A stretch of 20,711 nt of DNA, taken from IMG/VR virus record IMGVR_UViG_3300027810_001383, positions 1 through 20,711 of that record; one strand, 5' to 3'. Shown here in pieces: positions 13,469-20,711 of the stretch; the first letter of the stretch is position 1; each line of letters starts with the position of its first letter. Source of the stretch: a virus. The notes under the pieces are model-generated. The model ran no database searches. It was not told the DNA's origin and saw only the letters and a list, made by a program, of their open reading frames with translations. The position numbers were made by a program, and so were the translations under genes.

Positions 13469-13495
13469 AAGATAGTGAAAGTTAAATACTATCTT
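13469..13495 (-). terminator. Hairpin at the end of the exonuclease gene
   Basis: The arms aagatagt (13469-13476) and actatctt (13488-13495) are perfect inverted copies with an 11-nt loop, and the exonuclease stop codon (13482-13484) lies in the loop. Mimiviruses and relatives end or polyadenylate transcripts at short hairpins near stop codons, so this is a candidate transcript end; function is inferred. Confidence 0.4.
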
Positions 13496-14270
13496 CCTCA
13501 AATTCGTGATGAACTTCTTTCCAGATCGGAAAGTTGGCCACTCCATAGCACCGACGTTTAAGTTTATTTACTTTCGACTGCATAACATCAAATGGCACAT
13601 TTTTCAGCCGGAAATTCTCCAACACTTCCAAACATAAATTCCAGAACGATCTATTAAACGGGACACGCCACATACGTGTCAGCAATGGCGTCCAAACCAC
13701 GAAAAGCGTCTCCTGCGTTTTCTGAGCGGCCATTTCCATATGGATCTGGATCATATAATACGCGGCGGGCGTTTTCCACTTTTTTTGAACAACTGTGCGC
13801 ATTTCTTCATATGTCTTACCTATACCACCTCCAGGACATTTGATTTCAACGTTGGCGTGCCATGCCACATCTTCTTGGCGCAAATTCTCTTTGGAAACGC
13901 GCTCTTCAGAGCCAGACTCGAGCACAATGATCGCACCGTCCGGACTCGAAGCATAGATCTCGTTGATAGGGATCTGGGGACATTCGAAAAAGTGCGCACC
14001 GGGTATACTGTCTACGATGACTCGAACAGCCGTATCTTCATGTTTTGAGCCCCATGCCATTCTACTGCGCGCAACGGCGTCAAAATTTTCAACGGCATCC
14101 CCAAACCATTTTTCGAGAATTTGGTCCCAATCCGATTCTTGTTTAAAGTTGAAATAGAGATCTCCGGGTTTGCTGCCGGTAATTCTGCCCTTTCGTCCGT
14201 CGAGCCATTCTTGGGTGCCTTGTTCGGGCATAAATAATCCTTGATCCGACAATGAATATATTCTACTCAT
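13482..14270 (-). CDS. YqaJ/lambda-type exonuclease (viral recombinase nuclease)
   Basis: Enzymes of this family degrade one strand from double-stranded ends, 5' to 3', to prepare DNA for single-strand annealing. The 262-residue protein carries the full set of PD-(D/E)XK motifs: QGTQEWLDGRKGRITGS (17-33), AWGSKHEDTA (72-81, Glu78), YASSPDGAI (106-114, Asp111), NVEIKCPGG (140-148, Glu142 and Lys144) and AAYYMIQIHMEM (169-180, Gln175). Length and motif order match the viral YqaJ family. The ATG at 14270 follows an A/T-rich aaatatataat leader; an internal Met at residue 14 would remove little of the domain. It can cooperate with the resolvase, ERCC4 nuclease and ligase of this window. No annealing protein is visible here. 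Confidence 0.93.
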   Translation of the reverse strand: MSRIYSLSDQGLFMPEQGTQEWLDGRKGRITGSKPGDLYFNFKQESDWDQILEKWFGDAVENFDAVARSRMAWGSKHEDTAVRVIVDSIPGAHFFECPQIPINEIYASSPDGAIIVLESGSEERVSKENLRQEDVAWHANVEIKCPGGGIGKTYEEMRTVVQKKWKTPAAYYMIQIHMEMAAQKTQETLFVVWTPLLTRMWRVPFNRSFWNLCLEVLENFRLKNVPFDVMQSKVNKLKRRCYGVANFPIWKEVHHEFEEDSI

Positions 14271-14311
14271 ATTATATATTTAAGTGATGACCTTATTATT
14301 ATACAAGATAA

Positions 14312-14551
14312 ATGGACCCGTCATATTCCTTACGTATTCCACAAAAGGAGGTCCCAAAAACAAGACGTCGAAAGCGAAAGGTGATCCAAATTCCGACTCA
14401 GATGACAAGTTCCTACAAGTATCGTTGTTATCAGTGTTCGGCGGACGTCTATTTTTTGCCGGGACATGAGCTTGTGTGTGCGACCTGTGCATCGCGGATC
14501 GTTGAAAAGGTCCGGCTTGTCGCCCAAAAGCGTATCATCGCCGCAAGATAG
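14312..14551 (+). CDS. Rpb12/RPC10-like small RNA polymerase subunit (zinc ribbon)
   Basis: This 79-residue protein resembles Rpb12 (RPABC4), the smallest shared subunit of eukaryotic RNA polymerases, also known as archaeal subunit P. The core KYRCYQC, then SADVYFLPGHELVCATCASR, then IVEKVRL reproduces the CxxC...G..(V/I)xCxxCxxRI pattern. It is followed by the basic end QKRIIAAR, close to the KRxxxxxAR terminus of the family. The N-terminal 35 residues are basic (KTRRRKRK) and variable, also as in Rpb12. The subunit bridges the large subunits near the Rpb3-Rpb11 platform. If expressed, the virus carries its own version for its transcription machinery. Because short zinc ribbons are common, a transcription-factor role cannot be excluded. 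Confidence 0.75.
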   Translation: MDPSYSLRIPQKEVPKTRRRKRKVIQIPTQMTSSYKYRCYQCSADVYFLPGHELVCATCASRIVEKVRLVAQKRIIAAR

Positions 14552-14589
14552 TTTTTGACACTATTTCTGGCCCCCTTTTTTTGACAAAG

Positions 14590-14790
14590 ATGTTTAAATT
14601 TTTAGTGGGTATGGCTGCTGGATGGACTGCCGCGCGAACGATCGACCCCAAGATAGAATCTCCCTGGAAACCGCCGACCTATGAGGAATGTATTGTATTG
14701 GGACATAAAGCGAAGAAAGCGTTTGAACATATTACTGAAAAATTAGAGGAAGCCGCCAAAGAGGAAGAATCCAGTACTAAATATAAATAA
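14590..14790 (+). CDS. Small membrane-anchored helical protein
   Basis: From the ATG at 14590 this is a 66-residue protein; a TTG three codons upstream is unlikely. The N-terminus FKFLVGMAAGWTAARTID is a short Gly/Ala-rich membrane helix. A hydrophilic stretch (ESPWKPPTYEEC) follows, containing PPTYEE, which is close to a PPxY late-domain motif but lacks the exact spacing. The C-terminal half is an amphipathic charged helix (KKAFEHITEKLEEAAKEEE). I know no family for it. The next gene starts 32 bp downstream, with a TATA box directly after this stop codon. Confidence 0.6.
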   Translation: MFKFLVGMAAGWTAARTIDPKIESPWKPPTYEECIVLGHKAKKAFEHITEKLEEAAKEEESSTKYK

Positions 14791-14793
14791 AGA

Positions 14794-14801
14794 TATATAA
14801 A
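14794..14801 (+). promoter_or_regulatory. TATA box (tatataaa) of the giant glycosyltransferase
   Basis: A perfect tatataaa starts 4 nt after the preceding stop codon and ends 20 nt before the ATG at 14822, the same geometry seen at other genes in the window. Confidence 0.55.
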
Positions 14802-14821
14802 CTATCGTTATTGTAAATGAA

Positions 14822-17800
14822 ATGCCTCACAAAGATTTGCCTAGTTATATGGTTATGTTTGGTGCGTGTATTTGTATCATTTTGTTGGTGGCTGCTCGAC
14901 ATCATCCGCCGTCTCGGCAAAAGATCAAAGAGATCTGGCATGGGCGCGTGTACTGGCTTGACGATAATACAACTTTAACGCCAAATCTTCGTTCTGTTGC
15001 GCCCATGAATGAAACGGTGAAGGAAGTGCAGAGACCAGAACCTTTAAGGGAAGTGACCATCAAAACGGTGACCCGGAAGATTGACTTGCCATCAGACAAT
15101 AGTTTCGATAAAGATATTGAAACTTTTGTGCCAGAGCCAAGCTTAACGGTGGGTATTGTGACTTTACATACTAAACCTAATGAATGGTGCGATTGTGGTG
15201 TAAATTCTATTCGGAAATACGCCAATAAACATGGATACGGTTTAGAAGTGGTAAAAAATAAAGTTTCGGTGGTTAATCATCCGAAATTTCAAAAATATCA
15301 CGAAGTACTGGAACATCTTGACTATGATATAACCTTACTTTTGGATTGTGATATCGCGATTACCAATGACAATGTTCGTATTGAGGACATTTATGAAAAA
15401 TATAAAACTGACATAATAATTGCGCGAGATGCGCAATGGAAACGAATGAATGTCCCCATTAATTCCGGTGTAATTATATTTAAAAACAGTGAATGGACTC
15501 GTGAGATTTTGAAAAAAATGAAGAGTGCTACACGTTCCAGATCGAGCAAATATCTGGGTAAAGCGCTTGTGGACCAGCCCGTATTAACTCAGCTGTTGGT
15601 CAAAGGTGGTGAAATAAAAGATCCTAGCCAGTCCGAATTTGAAAGTGGGCCTCATGTTACAGTTGTATCGCAACGTATTATGAATAGTTTTTTCAGGAGG
15701 GGTGTCTCTTTTTTCAAAACAGATCCTAAAGAATCCGTTTGGCAGAAGGGTGATTGGCTTGCGCATGTGACTGGCTCTCCCGGGCATGAAAGAATAAAGA
15801 TTATGCAAGAATTGGGGGCCTGTGAAAATAAGAATCCCAAAGATCATGTCAAAGCCGCAAAAACAGTAGCCAATAAATGCGCTCTTCTATTCTTTGGTCT
15901 TGCCAAACACTTTAACGATATTGTCTTTCCGTCTATTCAAAAGTATATCCTGAATATCAATCCAGACTGTGATGTCTACGCACACACGTACGATGTAAAT
16001 AGTATTACGAATCCGCGCAACAACGAAGACCACACGGCTGTGAATCCACTTGAAGTGTATTCAATGACAAACAACGTTCAGCTCGACACCATAGATAGTT
16101 TTTCAAAAGCAATAGATTTGGACTATTATCACAAAAACTACGTGCAAAAACATGGTGCTTTTCCCTATAGTATGGACAATAGTCTTAAGCAATGGTATTC
16201 TATACAAAGAGTGTGGGATTCGATGCCAATTAAGTATGAGCGTATCGGGCTTTTCAGATTAGACGTTTTATACATGACCCCCATTGATATTAGTGACAGT
16301 GACGCTGTTATTCCAGATTTCCTTCCTTCTGGTGGCGTTAACGACCGTGCTTTCTATGGTCTCTATAAATGGGCTAGCCAATGGGCGACGAACCGCTTTG
16401 AAAAATTAGCTATTCGCAGCAAACGTCAAAATATCTATGATATGCACGCGGAAACGTTTGTAAAATATTTGATGCGTAATGTCCCCGTTGAGTTTAAGCC
16501 CATATGCTTTCATAGGGTGCGTGCTACGGGTGAAATCAAGAATGATTGCAAACCACGTCATACTTTTAAGACACGCCGTGCTCTTCAATATGACGGGAAC
16601 AGTGAATTTAAAGAAAATTGTTGTTTGAATAACAATATTATGTTTACAGTGGGCCAAATTGTAAGTGGTTGTAAATTGGCGAATTCGAATGACGTTGTGA
16701 TACTTCCAAAAGATTTGGACATTGGCGGTGGATGGCGGGACAGCCTGGAAATATTCGATCATGCAGCAATTCAACGTCTAATACAATTGGCAAAGAGCAA
16801 TGGCTGTACATTGGTTAGTGCGAATACTGCCTTAACTAAAAGGATGAGTATACAAAAATACAAAGAGAGAAAGATGGTAGATAATGGTCCATACGTTGAA
16901 TGGTTTTACCAGTCCATGACACTCCCTCCTAGATTGACCACAATATACGATCAGTGTATTGCTGTCAAAGGCAAATACACTGCTGTACATGCGCGCATTG
17001 AGAATGATTGGTATCCATATTGCACTCAGCGGGAACGGCGTAAAGACGGTGAAAAGACATGTTACACTCCTAAAGAGATAGCAGTCGCCGTACGCAATTT
17101 AGGAACGGTCGAGCCAATACTATTAATATTTGGTGAACCAGCGCCACAATTTGCTATTGGCTCTGGCAAACATCCGCTTGAAATAAAGTGGCCAGCCCCG
17201 TCAGTTTATCATAAGAGCACTCGTGGAGAAGAGTGTCGCGCATCATTGGCTGCAATCTCGTATGTCGATAACGCATTCCTGGATTTATGGTCAGCCCTCA
17301 AAGCACAACAATTTGTTGGTACATTGGCATCGTCATTTTCAAATGGCGTGACCATTGCTCGTACAATGAGAGGGTTGACAAACAATTGGGCCTATTCATG
17401 CCCAACAATTGCGCCATTAATACTTCGTAAAGATAATGGAGAACGCCAAGGGTCTACAGACGGTGAAGCATGTCGTCACGCTTCCAGCGACACAGATCCT
17501 ATTTCAAAAAAACGTTCAGAAATACAAGTAAGAACTTCTACCTATGATAATAACCTAGAATCTTTAGCAGGGGCATCCGGTTCCGACAAAGCACGCGTCG
17601 GCAATGGACGCGGATATCACGGCTACACTAGATACTACGAACGCATATTCAAAGCTATCAGGAAAAGTTCCGTACGTCTATTAGAAATTGGGGTTGAAAA
17701 GGGACGTTCCATGAAAATGTGGCAACAATACTTTTCAGAAGCTGAACATGTCTACGGTATTGGCTATGGCAATTTTCAGAAGACACCCTCTCAAGAGTGT

Positions 17801-19933
17801 GATTCGAATGCGGCAACCAAAGTGAATTCGAAAACGGGTTGCACTATTTACAAGGGTGACCAGAGTGACGTCAAATTCTTAAATCATTTTATGAAAGAGT
17901 CTGGTGGAAATTTCGATGTGATCATTGATGACGGGTCACATGTACCAAAACATCAGCTCGTTTCCTTTGAGACACTGTGGCCAGCGGTGAAACCGGGCGG
18001 GATGTACATTGTTGAAGACATTGAAACGAATTGGTGGAAACCGACAACCAACATTTATGGCTATAGTTTACAGAATCAGCCAAACGTCGTGGAAATATGG
18101 AAGGGTTTAGTTGAATCAGTCAATCGCGAGTTCACAAACGGCCACAGCAAACTGACGGACGAAAAGCCTGAGATTTATGGAAATGTGGTGTCTGTCGAGT
18201 TTGGCCAGAACATTATCATCTTTCACAAAGCTTTGAAGGGCGAAGAGACCATGTTGTCCAAAAAATACCGGTTTCAAGGGAATTTGCCACGTAGACGTCT
18301 GGCTGCACAGATATCGCTAGAATCTTTAGCAGGGGCATCCGGTTCCGACAAAGCACGCGTCGGCAATGGACGCGGATATCACGGCTACACTAGATACTAC
18401 GAACGCATATTCAAAGCTATCAGGAAAAGTTCCGTACGTCTATTAGAAATTGGGGTTGAAAAGGGACGTTCCATGAAAATGTGGCAACAATACTTTTCAG
18501 AAGCTGAACATGTCTACGGTATTGGCTATGGCAATTTTCAGAAGACACCCTCTCAAGAGTGTGATTCGAATGCGGCAACCAAAGTGAATTCGAAAACGGG
18601 TTGCACTATTTACAAGGGTGACCAGAGTGACGTCAAATTCTTAAATCATTTTATGAAAGAGTCTGGTGGAAATTTCGATGTGATCATTGATGACGGGTCA
18701 CATGTACCAAAACATCAGCTCGTTTCCTTTGAGACACTGTGGCCAGCGGTGAAACCGGGCGGGATGTACATTGTTGAAGACATTGAAACGAATTGGTGGA
18801 AACCGACAACCAACATTTATGGCTATAGTTTACAGAATCAGCCAAACGTCGTGGAAATATGGAAGGGTTTAGTTGAATCAGTCAATCGCGAGTTCACAAA
18901 CGGCCACAGCAAACTGACGGACGAAAAGCCTGAGATTTATGGAAATGTGGTGTCTGTCGAGTTTGGCCAGAACATTATCATCTTTCACAAAGCTTTGAAG
19001 GGCGAAGAGACCATGTTGTCCAAAAAATACCGGTTTCAAGGGAATTTGCCACAACTTGCGCCACCCATCCCTCGTATCGACCAACCGAAGGGTACAAAAT
19101 GTCTGCATGTCCCACAAATGAACAACATATTTAAAGGTGGTTGTTCTGGAAAATGTTCAAACGTCGAACATGGGCGTTTATTTTTAGTCGTTGCGTATTG
19201 TAAAGGAGATGCGTCGTGGTTGGAGCAATGGACAGACATGGACAAATTTTATTCTATTACAATCGTGAACAAATGCAAACAAACAAGAATGTGGCCAAAA
19301 AAAGCCAATGTAATTGAATTGGATAACTATGGAGGTTGTGACCATACGTATGCATGGTGGAATGCTCGAAACGCCAATAAATTGAATGACAACGACATCG
19401 TATTCTTTCTAAAAGATAACAACAACATTCATCAAACGAACAATTTAAAAATGCCGCGTTCATTTGAAGATATGGTAAAAATAACCAATACGAACGGCTT
19501 CGCGTGTTTTCAAATCCCAAGCGGTGATTTTTCTATATTTCACGACGTAAAAACCCTTATGTCATACACGCGAAAAGGTTATCGTGGGGCCGATGCGCCG
19601 GGTGATTTTGATTCATTAAGGTTGTTTACAAACGCATTAGGCTTTAAATATTCATCTGTATATACACCCGTTTGTTATGGTGGTAATTTTGCTGCGCTGG
19701 GTGCCAAAATAAAGAGAACTAAAATTTGGACTCAATTAGAATATCATCTTGGCCAAGGAGGACACCACTCTGCCAACGCTTGTTTTACAGAGAGATTGTG
19801 GGCGTCCATTTTGCAAGATAATTTGTCTCTTAAAACTGAAACCGACCTTGAAATTATGTTAGAGGCAAAAACGGATTATAAAGAATGTGGTTCTTCTTAT
19901 TGTGGAATTATTCGTGGTACATTGCCATGTTGA
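14822..19933 (+). CDS. Giant multi-domain glycosyltransferase / sugar O-methyltransferase
   Basis: This 1703-residue protein looks like a glycan assembly line. An N-terminal anchor (about 9-26) is followed by four recognisable parts. First, a GT34/Mnn10-like glycosyltransferase (about 107-335) has a DxD motif in LLLDCDIAI (D175, D177), INSGVIIFKN, DQPVLTQLL and WLAHVTGSPGHER. Second, an algal/protist-type transferase-like domain (about 351-600) contains ALLFFGLAKHFNDIV and CDVYAHTYD. Third, an O-fucosyltransferase-like domain (about 615-885) has VHARIENDW and FVGTLASSFSNGVTIAR. Fourth come two copies of a MycE-like sugar O-methyltransferase (912-1156 and 1166-1410), each with LLEIGVEKGRSMKMW, DVIIDDGSH and GGMYIVEDIET. 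The protein ends in a DUF3431-like domain (about 1450-1703, LFLVVAYCKGDASWLEQW). Chlorovirus A064R is a smaller precedent for such a fusion. Neighbouring dehydratase supports a deoxysugar glycan role; sugar specificities are unknown. Confidence 0.9.
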   Translation: MPHKDLPSYMVMFGACICIILLVAARHHPPSRQKIKEIWHGRVYWLDDNTTLTPNLRSVAPMNETVKEVQRPEPLREVTIKTVTRKIDLPSDNSFDKDIETFVPEPSLTVGIVTLHTKPNEWCDCGVNSIRKYANKHGYGLEVVKNKVSVVNHPKFQKYHEVLEHLDYDITLLLDCDIAITNDNVRIEDIYEKYKTDIIIARDAQWKRMNVPINSGVIIFKNSEWTREILKKMKSATRSRSSKYLGKALVDQPVLTQLLVKGGEIKDPSQSEFESGPHVTVVSQRIMNSFFRRGVSFFKTDPKESVWQKGDWLAHVTGSPGHERIKIMQELGACENKNPKDHVKAAKTVANKCALLFFGLAKHFNDIVFPSIQKYILNINPDCDVYAHTYDVNSITNPRNNEDHTAVNPLEVYSMTNNVQLDTIDSFSKAIDLDYYHKNYVQKHGAFPYSMDNSLKQWYSIQRVWDSMPIKYERIGLFRLDVLYMTPIDISDSDAVIPDFLPSGGVNDRAFYGLYKWASQWATNRFEKLAIRSKRQNIYDMHAETFVKYLMRNVPVEFKPICFHRVRATGEIKNDCKPRHTFKTRRALQYDGNSEFKENCCLNNNIMFTVGQIVSGCKLANSNDVVILPKDLDIGGGWRDSLEIFDHAAIQRLIQLAKSNGCTLVSANTALTKRMSIQKYKERKMVDNGPYVEWFYQSMTLPPRLTTIYDQCIAVKGKYTAVHARIENDWYPYCTQRERRKDGEKTCYTPKEIAVAVRNLGTVEPILLIFGEPAPQFAIGSGKHPLEIKWPAPSVYHKSTRGEECRASLAAISYVDNAFLDLWSALKAQQFVGTLASSFSNGVTIARTMRGLTNNWAYSCPTIAPLILRKDNGERQGSTDGEACRHASSDTDPISKKRSEIQVRTSTYDNNLESLAGASGSDKARVGNGRGYHGYTRYYERIFKAIRKSSVRLLEIGVEKGRSMKMWQQYFSEAEHVYGIGYGNFQKTPSQECDSNAATKVNSKTGCTIYKGDQSDVKFLNHFMKESGGNFDVIIDDGSHVPKHQLVSFETLWPAVKPGGMYIVEDIETNWWKPTTNIYGYSLQNQPNVVEIWKGLVESVNREFTNGHSKLTDEKPEIYGNVVSVEFGQNIIIFHKALKGEETMLSKKYRFQGNLPRRRLAAQISLESLAGASGSDKARVGNGRGYHGYTRYYERIFKAIRKSSVRLLEIGVEKGRSMKMWQQYFSEAEHVYGIGYGNFQKTPSQECDSNAATKVNSKTGCTIYKGDQSDVKFLNHFMKESGGNFDVIIDDGSHVPKHQLVSFETLWPAVKPGGMYIVEDIETNWWKPTTNIYGYSLQNQPNVVEIWKGLVESVNREFTNGHSKLTDEKPEIYGNVVSVEFGQNIIIFHKALKGEETMLSKKYRFQGNLPQLAPPIPRIDQPKGTKCLHVPQMNNIFKGGCSGKCSNVEHGRLFLVVAYCKGDASWLEQWTDMDKFYSITIVNKCKQTRMWPKKANVIELDNYGGCDHTYAWWNARNANKLNDNDIVFFLKDNNNIHQTNNLKMPRSFEDMVKITNTNGFACFQIPSGDFSIFHDVKTLMSYTRKGYRGADAPGDFDSLRLFTNALGFKYSSVYTPVCYGGNFAALGAKIKRTKIWTQLEYHLGQGGHHSANACFTERLWASILQDNLSLKTETDLEIMLEAKTDYKECGSSYCGIIRGTLPC
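17555..18290 (+). repeat. 736-bp direct repeat, copy 1 (methyltransferase module)
   Basis: Every base I compared matches 18317-19052, and the translated copies are identical. The offset is 762 bp (254 codons), so the duplication is in frame. The first mismatches are immediately outside (c/g before, g/a after). It encodes residues 912-1156. Confidence 0.95.
18317..19052 (+). repeat. 736-bp direct repeat, copy 2 (methyltransferase module)
   Basis: This second copy is separated from the first by a 26-bp spacer (18291-18316) encoding RRRLAAQIS. The spacer is not present after copy 2 or before copy 1. The arrangement is therefore R-spacer-R, not the R-S-R-S of a simple tandem duplication of the 762-bp unit. 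Confidence 0.95.
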
Positions 19934-20059
19934 AGAATTTAATCGTATTGATAATGGAAGCGGATGGTTTCGTAAAATTAAAAATATTAAAATTGATTGC
20001 TTAAATCCAAAATAAATTATACAAAAAATCATTATAATTACTAAGTGTATTACTATCAA

Positions 20060-20711
20060 ATGTCTATTCTTGTCACAGGTGGTTGCGGTTTTATCGGCTC
20101 TAATCTTGTACATCATTTGCTTTCAAAGGGCGCGCGCGTCATTAATTTAGATTGTATGTCCTATAACAGTCGCACGCCCGATATTCCGGACGAATCAGAG
20201 TACGTCTTTATTCAAAAAAATTTGAGAGATGCCGACATTTTAAAAATTCTCATAGAACACAATGTCCAGTACGTGTACCACCTTGCTGCACAAACCCACG
20301 TAGATTTATCCTTTCGCAATTCCGTTCATTTTTCTCAGGACAACGTTGTAGGTACCCACAACTTACTAGAAGCCGTCTGCAAATACGGTCGATGCAAACG
20401 CTTCGTCCACATGTCCACCGATGAAGTGTACGGCCAAGTATTCAATAACGTTACCGAAACAGCTATCATGAATCCGACAAACCCTTATGCTGCCACGAAA
20501 TGTGGAGCAGAAATGCTCGTTCGTGCATATGGACATTCTTATGGCCTCGAATACGTGATTGCGCGCGGAAACAACGTGTATGGTCCTCGTCAATATCCTG
20601 ACAAATTGATTCCTATCTTTTTGGGTAAAATGTTCAGGGGAGAACCTTGTGAGATCCACGGCGACGGGAACGCCCAACGCCATTTCGTGTTTGTGAGGGA
20701 CGTGTGTGAAG
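20060..20711 (+). CDS. dTDP/UDP-glucose 4,6-dehydratase, 3' end outside the window
   Basis: The first 217 residues are visible; the frame runs off the right edge without a stop. It is an extended short-chain dehydrogenase: NAD-binding VTGGCGFIGSN (5-15), the family's STDEVYG with catalytic Asp121-Glu122, and the YxxxK pair Tyr143/Lys147 in NPYAATKCGAE. ARGNNVYGPRQYPDKLIP and the later GDGNAQRHFVFVRDV are also family hallmarks. The Asp-Glu pair after Ser-Thr distinguishes 4,6-dehydratases from 4-epimerases, which lack it. The enzyme makes the 4-keto-6-deoxy sugar that leads to rhamnose, viosamine or similar sugars. Mimivirus and chloroviruses carry UDP-glucose 4,6-dehydratases for UDP-rhamnose. 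Lying 126 bp after the giant glycosyltransferase in the same orientation, it probably supplies that enzyme's donor sugar. Confidence 0.93.
   Translation, partial: MSILVTGGCGFIGSNLVHHLLSKGARVINLDCMSYNSRTPDIPDESEYVFIQKNLRDADILKILIEHNVQYVYHLAAQTHVDLSFRNSVHFSQDNVVGTHNLLEAVCKYGRCKRFVHMSTDEVYGQVFNNVTETAIMNPTNPYAATKCGAEMLVRAYGHSYGLEYVIARGNNVYGPRQYPDKLIPIFLGKMFRGEPCEIHGDGNAQRHFVFVRDVCE

Noticed and set aside
19934-20023. Stop-free stretch in another frame just after the giant glycosyltransferase (peptide EEFNRIDNGSGWFRKI and onward), suggesting a frameshifted tail
   Set aside because: It is only about 28 codons of A/T-rich sequence with no start codon. The main frame reaches its stop with normal-looking protein, so chance is a sufficient explanation without homologs.

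Overview
The window looks like part of a large DNA virus genome of the phylum Nucleocytoviricota (giant or nucleocytoplasmic large DNA virus) infecting a eukaryote. The grounds are dense intronless genes on both strands and A/T-rich TATA-like promoters about 20-25 nt upstream of start codons. Viral hallmark-type enzymes are also present: a poxvirus A22-like RuvC resolvase, a YqaJ/lambda-type exonuclease, an ERCC4 nuclease, an ATP-dependent DNA ligase and a small Rpb12-like RNA polymerase subunit. They are mixed with eukaryotic-type ubiquitin genes (U-box, RING, Josephin) and ankyrin repeats. I cannot assign the family from this window; no capsid, polymerase or packaging ATPase gene is present.

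Layout. 1-3.2 kb: a GC-rich zinc/HNH-like gene cut by the left edge, an ankyrin protein, a zinc-ribbon protein with an Ala/Val minisatellite, a small repeat protein whose tail has been duplicated downstream, and a small membrane protein. 3.2-5.4 kb: a BRCT-ligase and an ERCC4-HhH nuclease in divergent orientation, separated by a 420-bp array of palindromic CCAAAATTTTGG-type repeats. 5.4-9.8 kb: a four-helix membrane protein, an ankyrin/U-box protein, an HNH nuclease, the RuvC resolvase, another membrane protein and a coiled-coil protein. 9.8-12.1 kb: a folate-biopterin (BT1) type transporter, a secreted protein and a 55-residue protein, all on the minus strand. 12.1-14.3 kb: a membrane-anchored RING protein overlapping a Josephin deubiquitinase tail to tail, a small unknown protein and the YqaJ exonuclease. 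14.3-20.7 kb: an Rpb12-like subunit, a small membrane-anchored protein, a 1703-residue multi-domain glycosyltransferase/methyltransferase and the start of a nucleotide-sugar 4,6-dehydratase.

How the genes may work together. (1) DNA end-processing and recombination: the exonuclease, ERCC4 nuclease, HNH nuclease, resolvase and ligase form a plausible recombination and repair set. Several carry SV40-like nuclear localisation signals, which suggests a nuclear stage. (2) Ubiquitin control: two E3-type proteins and one deubiquitinase. (3) Surface glycan synthesis: the giant glycosyltransferase (three or four glycosyltransferase modules, two sugar O-methyltransferase modules) followed by a dTDP/UDP-glucose 4,6-dehydratase suggests that the virus makes and O-methylates its own deoxysugar glycan, in the style of chlorovirus and mimivirus systems. 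The most striking sequence feature is the 736-bp repeat, identical as far as I can read, that duplicates the methyltransferase module in frame.
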